From the NCBI GenBank assembly GCA_011390855.1, contig JAABRN010000521.1, forward strand, positions 1 to 7,826: DNA of 7,826 bases, in the 5' to 3' direction. A program made the translations under genes and the position numbers. Below are positions 1-5,830 of this stretch, piece after piece. Below the pieces are notes generated by a model. The model was not told where the DNA came from and ran no database searches. It worked only from the letters and a program-made list of their open reading frames with translations. How positions within the stretch are numbered: the stretch's first letter is position 1; each line of letters begins with the position of its first letter. The DNA comes from Hydrogenophaga sp. Its GTDB lineage: Bacteria > Pseudomonadota > Gammaproteobacteria > Burkholderiales > Burkholderiaceae_C.

Positions 1-791
1 AACCGGCGTTGATGTTCAAGCAGGTGGGCCAGCCGGGTCATGACCTGGTTGGTGGCGTTGATCAAGGGCCACAATTCGCGCGGTGCACCATCGCTCTCGA
101 TGGGTGTGAGGTCGTTTTCCGGCCGCTGCCGCAACTGGTCCGAGAGCGTGCGAACCGGCAAGGTGGCACGCTGCACCACGAGCACCACCACGAAGGCAAT
201 CACCAGCACCAGCAGACCCTGGCGCCACAAGGTGTTCACCAGCAACTGGCGCGCCAGGGTTTCGCGCAACTCCAGGGTTTCAGCCACCTGGATCACGGCA
301 ATGCCTTGCCCACCGATGCTGGCCACAGGCTGCAGCAAGGCCGCCACACGCACCGGTTGCCCGCGGTACTGGTCGTCGTAGAAATCCACCAGCGCGGCAT
401 AAGGGGTGTGAAGGGGCACCTTACCCTGCCATTCGGGCAGGTCTTCGTAGCCCGACACCAGTGCCCCGCCAGGTGTGGATACCTTGTAGTACATGCGGCT
501 CTGGTTGTCGGCCTCGAACGCTTCCAGCGCCGCATAGGGCACCCGGGCGATCAGGCGGGCCTCGTCATCCTGACCTTTCACATCCAGCTGCTCACTGATG
601 GTTTTCGCCGACGCCAGAAGGGTGCGGTCGTAAGCGGTGTTGGCCGCTTCCAGTGCCTCACGGTAGTGGCTGACCGAATTGATGCCCACCAAGCCGAGTA
701 CCGGCAACAGAATGCCCAGCAGCAGGTAGCGCCGAAGAGAGGTGTTGCGCGGTGGTGGTTCAGGCGCACGCGCCTGCGCTGGCTGGTTCAT
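1..791 (-). CDS. tctE: Sensor histidine kinase, TctE-like, N-terminal part (cut by window edge)
   Basis: This is the N-terminal 263 codons of a membrane sensor kinase. It is read from the ATG at 791-789 with no stop down to base 1, so the histidine-kinase and ATPase domains lie outside the window. Visible parts are a short cytoplasmic Pro/Arg-rich tail, TM1 at about residues 22-40 (YLLLGILLPVLGLVGIN), a periplasmic domain at about 41-190, TM2 at about 192-206 (GLLVLVIAFVVVLVV) and a HAMP-like linker from about 207. The periplasmic part carries YDRTLLASAKTISEQL and a MYYKVSTPGGALVSGYEDLP stretch, which resemble the 2CSK_N domain of TctE/QseC-type kinases. The start codon overlaps the stop of the response regulator (ATGA), so the two are translationally coupled. 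By family and context it should sense tricarboxylates outside the inner membrane and phosphorylate the regulator. The ligand is inferred from the neighbouring transporter, not from residues seen here. Confidence 0.88.
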   Translation of the reverse strand, partial: MNQPAQARAPEPPPRNTSLRRYLLLGILLPVLGLVGINSVSHYREALEAANTAYDRTLLASAKTISEQLDVKGQDDEARLIARVPYAALEAFEADNQSRMYYKVSTPGGALVSGYEDLPEWQGKVPLHTPYAALVDFYDDQYRGQPVRVAALLQPVASIGGQGIAVIQVAETLELRETLARQLLVNTLWRQGLLVLVIAFVVVLVVQRATLPVRTLSDQLRQRPENDLTPIESDGAPRELWPLINATNQVMTRLAHLLEHQRR

Positions 792-1489
792 GGCTGTTCC
801 ACTCCCTTCGTCCTGAGCAGGTACCCCAGGCCGCGCAGTGTGACCAGTTCCACACCGGTGCCCACCAGGCGCTTTCGCAGCCGGTAGGCCACCACTTCAA
901 TGGCTTCGTATTGCACGTCCTGCTCGCCTGGAAACACCAGCTCAAACAGGCGCTCCTTGGCCAGCGCTCGACCAGGGCGGTTCATCAGCGCTTGCAGCAG
1001 CGCCAGCTCTCGCGGGGGCAGATCGAGCACCTGCGCGCCAAAGTGCACCGCACCACTCTGGCGGTCGAGTTGCAACGCACCGATGGTGGGCATGTGGCTG
1101 GTGGCTGCGTCACCCTCACTCGCCGGTGGTGTGCTGCGGCGAACCAGTGCGCGCAGCCGGGCTTCCATTTCGTCGAGGTCAAAGGGCTTGGCCAGGTAGT
1201 CGTCGGCGCCCGTGTTCAGGCCGACAACCCGATCGCCCACAGTGCCCCGTGCGGTCAGGATCAGTACCGGTGTTTTCCAGCCGCGCTGTCGCGCCAGTGT
1301 GAGCACCTGCAGGCCATCCATGTGAGGCAGGGTCAGGTCGAGCGCCACCACGTCGGGCTGGCACGCCGCCCATTGGTCCAGGGCAGCGCCGCCGTCTCCA
1401 CAAGTGGTCATCTCGAATCCGCGCCGGGAAAGGCTGCGCACCAGCGTGGTCTGCAGGGTGGGGTCGTCTTCGATCAGCAGCAGCTTCAT
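788..1489 (-). CDS. tctD: OmpR-family response regulator, TctD-like
   Basis: A 233-residue two-domain transcription regulator. The receiver domain (about 1-118) has the acidic pocket E7/D8/D9 (LLLIEDDP), phospho-acceptor D51 (VVALDLTLPHMDG), switch threonine T79 (LILTA) and K101 (LAKPFD), so all the usual catalytic residues are present. After a linker rich in Ser, Thr, Ala and Pro, a winged-helix DNA-binding domain (about 134-229) shows the transactivation and recognition-helix region IEVVAYRLRKRL and the C-terminal wing TLRGLGYLLRTKG. Length is normal for the family. It is the first gene of a tctDE operon, transcribed away from tctCBA. In Salmonella the same divergent arrangement has TctD activating the transporter genes. 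Assignment as TctD rests on synteny plus OmpR-family features; the specific DNA site is inferred only. Confidence 0.92.
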   Translation of the reverse strand: MKLLLIEDDPTLQTTLVRSLSRRGFEMTTCGDGGAALDQWAACQPDVVALDLTLPHMDGLQVLTLARQRGWKTPVLILTARGTVGDRVVGLNTGADDYLAKPFDLDEMEARLRALVRRSTPPASEGDAATSHMPTIGALQLDRQSGAVHFGAQVLDLPPRELALLQALMNRPGRALAKERLFELVFPGEQDVQYEAIEVVAYRLRKRLVGTGVELVTLRGLGYLLRTKGVEQP

Positions 1490-1513
1490 GTGGGCCCTGG
1501 GCGTGAAACGGGA

Positions 1514-1529
1514 CTAGGGACAACCCTAG
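1514..1529. repeat. Perfect inverted repeat CTAGGG-ACAA-CCCTAG upstream of tctD
   Basis: Two 6-bp arms match exactly around a 4-nt loop, 25 bp upstream of the tctD start. It may be an operator for a dimeric regulator or a small hairpin in the tctD leader. No T-tract follows on either strand, so it is not a terminator. Confidence 0.6.
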
Positions 1530-1536
1530 GGGGGTG

Positions 1537-1552
1537 GACAGGCGTTTGACAG
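1537..1552 (+). promoter_or_regulatory. Candidate TctD box: GACAG-N6-GACAG direct repeat
   Basis: GACAG occurs at 1537-1541 and again at 1548-1552, exactly 11 bp start to start. OmpR-family regulators typically bind tandem half-sites one helical turn apart, so this is the best candidate for the autoregulatory and tctC-activating site. The second copy is part of TTTGACAG, whose exact inverse CTGTCAAA lies 77 bp downstream (1630-1637). Assignment to TctD is inference. Confidence 0.35.
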
Positions 1553-1687
1553 TTTGGGTGGCAACCATTCACAGGTGCCCGGCGGCTCTCAGCCTGAAGG
1601 CCATTAGATGGTTGAGGCCTTGCATTTTGCTGTCAAAGCCCATGGCCATGTTCCTACCACCCGCACACCACGAAGCGGGCTCACTCT

Positions 1688-1692
1688 GGAGA
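1688..1692 (+). promoter_or_regulatory. Ribosome binding site that decides the tctC start
   Basis: GGAGA lies 5 nt before the ATG at 1698. The reading frame stays open upstream to an ATG at 1608, but only the 1698 start has this site and places a signal peptide directly at the N-terminus. Confidence 0.75.
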
Positions 1693-1697
1693 CCTTC

Positions 1698-2696
1698 ATG
1701 ACAACTTTCCCCCCTCTGGCCCGTTGGGCCGCACCCGCAGGTCTGGCGATGGCCATGACCGCACTTGCCAGCCCCACCTGGGCTTTCCAGCCCGGCAACA
1801 CCGAGTGCATTGCACCCGCGGGCGCCGGCGGTGGCTGGGACATGACCTGCCGCCTGGTGGGCAAGGCCATGCAAGACCAGAAGCTCATCCCTGGCACCAT
1901 GCAGGTGCTCAACAAGGCCGGTGGTGGTGGTGGCGCGGCATACGCTGAAGTGGTGAACAAGCGCAATTCCGAGAACAATCTCATCGTTGCGGCTTCCACA
2001 GCGACGGCCGCCCGACTGGGCCAGAACGCCTATCCGGGTAACGACATGACGCAGGTGCGCTGGGTGGGTGCCGTGGGTGCTGACTACGGCATGATTGCGG
2101 TCGCGGCCGACTCGCCCTTCAACACGCTGCCCGAACTGATGGCAAAGGTGAAGGCCGACCCCACCTCGGTGTCGTTCGCTGGAGGTTCTGCCGTGGGAGG
2201 CTGGGACCACCTGAAAGTGCTGATTGCGGCGCAAAAGGCAGGCATCAGCAATGTGCGCACCGTGAAATACGTGGCCTTTGATGGCGGCGGCGAGGCCGTG
2301 ACCCAGTTGTTGGCCGGCAAGATTCAGGCCTTCACCGGCGACATATCTGAAGCCAAGGGTTTTGTCGACGCCGGCAAGATCAAGGTGCTGGCCGTGCTCG
2401 CACCCGAGCGCCTCGATGGCGAGTTCGCCAAGTTCCCCACCGCGCGCGAGCAGGGTTTGAACGCGGTTGGCGCCAACTGGCGCGGCTTCTATGCGCCCGG
2501 AAAGATGAGTGATGAAGCCTACGCGTTCTGGGTCAAGAGCGTGGGCACGGTGTACGACTCCAAGGAGTGGAAAGACATCATGGCCAGGCAGGGCATGGCC
2601 CCGCTGAACCTGCGTGGTGAAGCCTTCCAGAAGTTCGTCAAGGAGTCGGTCGACGAGATCCAGGCCCTGTCGAAAGAGATCGGCATCATCAAATAA
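1698..2696 (+). CDS. tctC: Tripartite tricarboxylate transporter periplasmic receptor TctC
   Basis: A 332-residue periplasmic solute-binding protein of the TctC/Bug family (PF03401 type). It begins with a Sec signal peptide (MTTFPPLARWAAPAG followed by a hydrophobic run) with likely cleavage after TWA at residue 29. The ligand loop near the N-terminus, CIAPAGAGGGWDMTC, is the form seen in citrate/tricarboxylate TctC proteins rather than the P-PPGG-TD form of many orphan Bug proteins. Further family marks are the GGGGGAAYAEV stretch, FAGGSAVGGWDHL, and FPTAREQG followed by RGFYAPGKMSDEAY near the C-terminal part. The mature protein has only two cysteines (C37 and C51 of the precursor), bracketing the ligand loop. 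It is the first gene of tctCBA and should capture the tricarboxylate and hand it to TctAB. Exact substrate is unproven. The upstream extension from 1608 is rejected because it would bury the signal peptide. Confidence 0.93.
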   Translation: MTTFPPLARWAAPAGLAMAMTALASPTWAFQPGNTECIAPAGAGGGWDMTCRLVGKAMQDQKLIPGTMQVLNKAGGGGGAAYAEVVNKRNSENNLIVAASTATAARLGQNAYPGNDMTQVRWVGAVGADYGMIAVAADSPFNTLPELMAKVKADPTSVSFAGGSAVGGWDHLKVLIAAQKAGISNVRTVKYVAFDGGGEAVTQLLAGKIQAFTGDISEAKGFVDAGKIKVLAVLAPERLDGEFAKFPTAREQGLNAVGANWRGFYAPGKMSDEAYAFWVKSVGTVYDSKEWKDIMARQGMAPLNLRGEAFQKFVKESVDEIQALSKEIGIIK

Positions 2697-2705
2697 CCGA
2701 TGCCC

Positions 2706-2742
2706 GCCAGGCATGTGGCGTGTGAAGCGCACACCGCCTGGC
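2706..2742 (+). repeat. Intercistronic stem-loop between tctC and tctB
   Basis: GCCAGGC (2706-2712) pairs with GCCTGGC (2736-2742), and inside it GTGTG (2720-2724) pairs with CACAC (2730-2734) around the loop AAGCG. It starts 9 nt after the tctC stop. No T-tract follows, so it is more likely an mRNA stability or attenuation element that favours the receptor gene over the membrane genes than a full terminator. Function is inference. Confidence 0.5.
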
Positions 2743-2816
2743 CACCTGGTGACGCCCGGATCACAGCCGTTGCCAGGCACTGTCCAATTTCCAAGCACTT
2801 CAAGGTGAGGGTGGCC

Positions 2817-3248
2817 ATGAGCGACCGAATATTTAGCGGCATCGTGCTGACGGTGTCTTTCCTGATGATGTGGGCTGCGACCCTCATCGAAGAAAGCTTC
2901 ATCCAGGACCCGTTGGGGCCAAAGGCCTTTCCGGTGGTGATTGCCGGTGTGATGGCGATCTCTGCGGTGGTGATGTTCTTCAAGCCCGACAGCGAACCCG
3001 AATGGCCCGGCCTTTACAAGGTGCTGGAACTGGTGGCCACCGTGGGGGTGTTCATCGCCTACGCACAGATGCTGCCCATTGCCGGCTTTGTGGTGGCCAC
3101 TGTGTTTGCCACCGCCTTTCTGGTCTGGCGACTGGGCGGTGCGCCCCGGCAGGCCATCGTGGGGGGTATCTCCATTGCAGTAGGCATCTACGTGATCTTT
3201 CATTTCATGCTGGGCCTGAACCTGGCCAAAGGCCCCTGGGGCTTCTGA
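2817..3248 (+). CDS. tctB: Tripartite tricarboxylate transporter small membrane subunit TctB
   Basis: A 143-residue membrane protein, close to the usual TctB length of about 145. Hydrophobic segments are near residues 6-24 (FSGIVLTVSFLMMWAATLI), 37-55 (FPVVIAGVMAISAVVMFF), 68-105 (two helices around AYAQMLPIAGFVV) and 111-134 (AIVGGISIAVGIYVIFHFMLG). The PLGPKAFP motif between the first two helices is characteristic of the family (PF07331 type), as is the C-terminal GLNLAKGPWGF. The start at 2817 has GAGG (2807-2810) six bases upstream; a longer frame back to 2700 runs through the intercistronic stem-loop and lacks hydrophobic character. It is the small inner-membrane partner of TctA and has no known transport activity alone. 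Confidence 0.92.
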   Translation: MSDRIFSGIVLTVSFLMMWAATLIEESFIQDPLGPKAFPVVIAGVMAISAVVMFFKPDSEPEWPGLYKVLELVATVGVFIAYAQMLPIAGFVVATVFATAFLVWRLGGAPRQAIVGGISIAVGIYVIFHFMLGLNLAKGPWGF

Positions 3249-3279
3249 AGTCCTCTGAACCCCCAAACAGGAACTCGAC

Positions 3280-4821
3280 ATGGAAAGTCTCAATCATCTG
3301 GCCGATGGGTTCGCCATCGCGCTGACCTGGCAAAACCTGCTGCTCGCACTTGTCGGCTGTTTTCTGGGCACCATGATCGGTGCGCTACCGGGCCTGGGCC
3401 CCTCGAACGGCGTGGCCATCCTGATCCCGGTGGTTTTCAGCATGGGGCTGGGCGCCACGCCCGCGCTCATCCTGCTCACCAGCGTGTACTACGGTGCCAT
3501 GTACGGTGGGCGCATCTCGTCCATCCTGCTCAATATCCCGGGTGACGAGCCAGCGCTCATGACCACACTCGACGGCTACCCCATGGCACGCCAGGGCAAG
3601 GCCGGCGAAGCGCTGGCCATCTCCGGCATCGCTTCGTTCGTGGGTGCGTTCTTCGCTACCTGGGGCCTGGTGTTCCTCGCGCCCAAGCTGGTGGGCGTGG
3701 CCCTGTTGTTTGGCCCGGCCGAGTACTTCGCCATGTTCACCCTGGCTTTTGCCACGCTCGGTGGCGTGACCAGTTCCAACCAGGCCAAGGCGGCTTTCGC
3801 GGCTGCCATTGGCTTGTCACTGGCATTCGTGGGCGTGGATGGGCAGACCGGCGTGCCGCGATTCACAGGTGGCAATGTGCACTTTTACGACGGCATCGAC
3901 TTCCTGATTGCCATCGTGGGCATGTTTGCCCTGTCTGAAGTGCTGGTGTTCATCGAAGAGCGCGGCAAAGCCCACAGCCACAGCACAAAGCCAGTCACCG
4001 AACTGGGTCGCGTCACGCCACCATGGTCCATGCTCAAGGAGACCAGTGGCTCCATGGGTCGGGGCACTGTGGTGGGTTTCATCGCCGGTGTGCTGCCGGG
4101 TGCAGGTGCTTCGCTGGGCTCGTTCCTGGCCTACACGCTGGAGAAAAAATGGCTGGGGAAGAAGGGAAACTTCGGCAAGGGTGACCCGCGTGGCGTGGCC
4201 GCACCTGAAGCTGGCAACAACGCCGCGGCCGGGGGCGCGCTTGTGCCCATGCTGGCATTGGGTGTGCCGGGCTCTGGCACCACGGCCGTGCTGCTGGCCA
4301 TGTTGCTGTCGCTCGACATCACCCCCGGCCCGCTGCTCTTCACCAACAACCCCGACGTGGTCTGGGGGCTGATCGCGGCGCTGTTCATCGGCAACGTCAT
4401 GCTGCTGCTGCTCAACATACCCATGGTGGGGCTATTCACCCGGGTGCTGCGCGTGCCTGCCTATTACCTGATGCCGGCCGTGGCCATGATCTCGTTCATT
4501 GGCATCTACGCGCTCACCAACTCGACCTTCGACCTCATGTTGATGATCGGTTTTGGTGTGCTGGGCTGGCTGTTTCGCAAGCTCAGCATCCCCATGGTGC
4601 CGGTGATCCTGGGTGTTTTGCTGGGCGAACTGATGGAAAAGAACCTGCGCCGTGCGCTCACCATTTCCGATGGTGATCTGTCCATCCTCTATGGATCACC
4701 GCTGGCGGTGGGCTTTCTCACCGTTGCTATCGTGGGTTTCGTGGCACCCATTTTCGTGAGTCGCTATGTGAACTTCAAGAAGATCAGGGCAGAGGCGCAC
4801 AACGACGGTACCTCGGATTGA
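3280..4821 (+). CDS. tctA: Tripartite tricarboxylate transporter large permease TctA
   Basis: A 513-residue polytopic inner-membrane permease (PF01970 type), slightly longer than Salmonella TctA (about 504). It is the substrate channel, driven by ion gradient, that accepts ligand from TctC. Family signatures are visible: GALPGLGPSNG at 34-44, YYGAMYGGRISSILLNIPG at 70-88, GVLPGAGASLG at 270-280, GDPRGVAAPEAGNNAAAGGA at 301-320 and LGVPGSGTTAVLL at 327-339. The two LPG-G-S/G motifs about 236 residues apart show the duplicated halves of this family. The middle loop (about 226-262) is polar, with a His/Ser-rich stretch HSHSTKP. The start has an AGGAA site (3269-3273) six bases upstream and lies 31 nt after tctB. 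The frame is intact and a strong terminator follows. Confidence 0.95.
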   Translation: MESLNHLADGFAIALTWQNLLLALVGCFLGTMIGALPGLGPSNGVAILIPVVFSMGLGATPALILLTSVYYGAMYGGRISSILLNIPGDEPALMTTLDGYPMARQGKAGEALAISGIASFVGAFFATWGLVFLAPKLVGVALLFGPAEYFAMFTLAFATLGGVTSSNQAKAAFAAAIGLSLAFVGVDGQTGVPRFTGGNVHFYDGIDFLIAIVGMFALSEVLVFIEERGKAHSHSTKPVTELGRVTPPWSMLKETSGSMGRGTVVGFIAGVLPGAGASLGSFLAYTLEKKWLGKKGNFGKGDPRGVAAPEAGNNAAAGGALVPMLALGVPGSGTTAVLLAMLLSLDITPGPLLFTNNPDVVWGLIAALFIGNVMLLLLNIPMVGLFTRVLRVPAYYLMPAVAMISFIGIYALTNSTFDLMLMIGFGVLGWLFRKLSIPMVPVILGVLLGELMEKNLRRALTISDGDLSILYGSPLAVGFLTVAIVGFVAPIFVSRYVNFKKIRAEAHNDGTSD

Positions 4822-4850
4822 GTTCCTGACGGGTTCATGCTTGCCCGATT

Positions 4851-4868
4851 GGGTGGGTGGGCGGTGGG
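4851..4868 (+). other. G-quadruplex motif overlapping the tct terminator
   Basis: Four GGG runs (4851-4853, 4855-4857, 4859-4861, 4866-4868) are separated by loops of 1, 1 and 4 nt, matching the standard G3N1-7 pattern with very short loops. The G-rich strand is the mRNA sense strand. The last two runs are also in the 5' arm of the terminator hairpin, so the two folds exclude each other. Confidence 0.55.
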
Positions 4869-4907
4869 TGCGGCGACAATGATTGCGCACCAACCGCCCA
4901 TTTTTTT
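4859..4907 (+). terminator. Rho-independent terminator of the tctCBA operon
   Basis: GGGCGGT (4859-4865) pairs with ACCGCCC (4893-4899), and inside, after one G-A mismatch, GGTGCG (4867-4872) pairs with CGCACC (4886-4891). The loop is 13 nt. A run of seven T (4901-4907) follows one base after the stem. It begins 37 nt after the tctA stop and separates the operon from the next gene. Confidence 0.85.
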
Positions 4908-4977
4908 GCGCCGTCGAGGTCTGTGTGGGCCATGCGCTGCAGAAACGCTGAGTGGAGGCTGGTCTGGGATTGCCTGC

Positions 4978-5005
4978 CTGACCGGCTACCGCCATCCGCT
5001 ATCCT
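4978..5005 (+). promoter_or_regulatory. Weak candidate promoter for the yqhA-type gene
   Basis: CTGACC (4978-4983) and TATCCT (5000-5005) match sigma-70 hexamers at four of six positions each, with a 16-bp spacer. The predicted transcript would have a leader of about 35 nt. A terminator upstream means the gene needs its own promoter; this is the best match seen, but weak. Confidence 0.25.
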
Positions 5006-5047
5006 TGCGCCCCTGCTGTCCGATCCCTTCTGCGATCAATAATCACC

Positions 5048-5563
5048 ATGCCCCCCACTCCCAACAAAGTCGAACTGGCACTGGAAAAGCTCATTTTTTC
5101 CAGCCGCTGGATTCTGGTGCCATTCCTGCTCGGTCTCATCGTCGGCATGGTCGTCATGCTGCTCAAGTTCTTCAAGGAACTGATGCTTCTGATACAGGGG
5201 GTGCTGGGCATCATCCAGCACGACACGGTCATCTCCATCCTCACGCTGGTGGACACGGCGCTGATTGCGGTCCTGCTGCTGATCATCGTGTTCAGTTCCT
5301 ACGAAAACTTCGTCTCCAAGCTGAGCATCGGCGAACACGAAGACAAACCGGCCTGGATGGGCAAGGTCAGCTTCTCTGATCTGAAGATGAAGTTGATCGG
5401 TGCCATCGTCGCCATCTCAGCCGTGGAGTTGCTCAAGGCGTTTCTGGTGAGCACCACGCTCACGGGCGAGGAGCTGGGCTGGAAAATCGCGATCCACCTG
5501 ACTTTTGTGGTGTCAGGCCTGCTTTTTGCACTGGCAGACTGGATCACCGACCAGCGCAAATAG
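5048..5563 (+). CDS. yqhA: UPF0114 (YqhA-type) inner-membrane protein
   Basis: A 171-residue membrane protein of the UPF0114/YqhA family (E. coli YqhA is about 164 residues). Its biochemical role is not established. Predicted helices are at about 21-41 (WILVPFLLGLIVGMVVMLLKF), 60-83 (around LVDTALIAVLLLIIVF), 116-134 (LIGAIVAISAVELLKAFLV) and 146-165 (KIAIHLTFVVSGLLFALADW). Conserved blocks matching YqhA are SSRWILVP near the start, FSSYENFVSKL after the second helix, WMGKVSFSDLKMKL, IVAISAVELLKAF and IHLTFVVSG. The start at 5048 is preferred because it begins just ahead of the conserved SRW block. No good ribosome binding site precedes it. It stands alone, between the tct terminator and a palindrome-rich gap, so neighbours give no hint of function. 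Confidence 0.9.
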   Translation: MPPTPNKVELALEKLIFSSRWILVPFLLGLIVGMVVMLLKFFKELMLLIQGVLGIIQHDTVISILTLVDTALIAVLLLIIVFSSYENFVSKLSIGEHEDKPAWMGKVSFSDLKMKLIGAIVAISAVELLKAFLVSTTLTGEELGWKIAIHLTFVVSGLLFALADWITDQRK

Positions 5564-5591
5564 GGGCTGCCGTTCCGCTCTGATGGCCTGG

Positions 5592-5723
5592 TTCCCGACT
5601 TGATCCGATGGGAAATGCGGAGCGCTCCGCACGCCAACGCGATCGCTCCCCGCGTTCTGCTTGCGCGGCCTTCCGATTTGATCAAAGTATCCATCGCAAA
5701 GCCTTTGGTACGCGAAGCGTTAC
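5592..5723. repeat. Palindrome-rich intergenic stretch, possible dispersed repeat
   Basis: Within the 267-bp gap between the yqhA-type gene and the amidase gene, symmetry elements cluster. These are a perfect 16-bp palindrome TGCGGAGCGCTCCGCA (5616-5631), GCGATCGC (5639-5646), CCGCG/CGCGG arms (5650-5654, 5664-5668), TTTGATCAAA (5677-5686) and a small hairpin GTACGC-GAA-GCG-T-TAC (5708-5723). Two near-identical 11-mers, CCGACTTGATC (5595-5605) and CCGATTTGATC (5673-5683), lie as direct repeats around the main palindrome. No T-tract marks a terminator. The arrangement resembles small REP-like intergenic repeats of proteobacteria, but copy number cannot be judged from one window. Confidence 0.4.
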
Positions 5724-5830
5724 AAAAGACTGGCCCTGGTGTGGCCTGACAACCCGGTTCGGTCCATGACAATCAGGTCGCGCGGGAGCTGCCGCTGCTG
5801 CGCGTCTACGTTCACAAAGCCAACATTCCG

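Larger units (their letters stand above)
1490..1697. promoter_or_regulatory. Divergent tctD/tctC control region
   Basis: These 208 bp separate two divergently transcribed start codons and must hold both promoters. Visible elements are a perfect hairpin (CTAGGG, 1514-1519; CCCTAG, 1524-1529) close to tctD, a GACAG direct repeat at 11-bp spacing (1537-1541 and 1548-1552), a consensus -35 hexamer TTGACA on the plus strand (1546-1551) overlapping the second GACAG, and an inverted copy CTGTCAAA at 1630-1637. No good -10 hexamer sits 16-18 bp from the TTGACA, which would suit a promoter that needs an activator, but this is inference. A codon-free leader of about 100 nt or more would precede tctC. 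Confidence 0.6.

Noticed and set aside
9..887. 292-codon plus-strand frame opposite the sensor kinase and regulator
   Set aside because: It is a shadow of the tctE and tctD coding strand, with His/Gln/Arg-rich low-information sequence.
1641..1650. CATGGCCATG palindrome in the tctC leader
   Set aside because: It is short, made of common GC-rich words, and has no supporting repeat; chance is likely.
1608..1697. Longer tctC start at 1608 (30 extra residues)
   Set aside because: It would put a polar segment ahead of the signal peptide and lacks the good ribosome binding site found before 1698.
2700..2816. Longer tctB start at 2700 (39 extra residues)
   Set aside because: The extension is polar, crosses the intercistronic stem-loop and exceeds the usual family length; the 2817 start has a ribosome binding site.
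1569..3293. Long 574-codon open frame on the minus strand across tctC and tctB
   Set aside because: It is antisense to two well-recognised genes, is rich in His/Gly/Arg as high-GC antisense frames are, and shows no known domain.
5299..5772. 157-codon minus-strand frame across the yqhA-type gene and the gap
   Set aside because: Most of it is antisense to the recognised membrane protein and the rest runs through palindromic DNA; no domain is recognisable.
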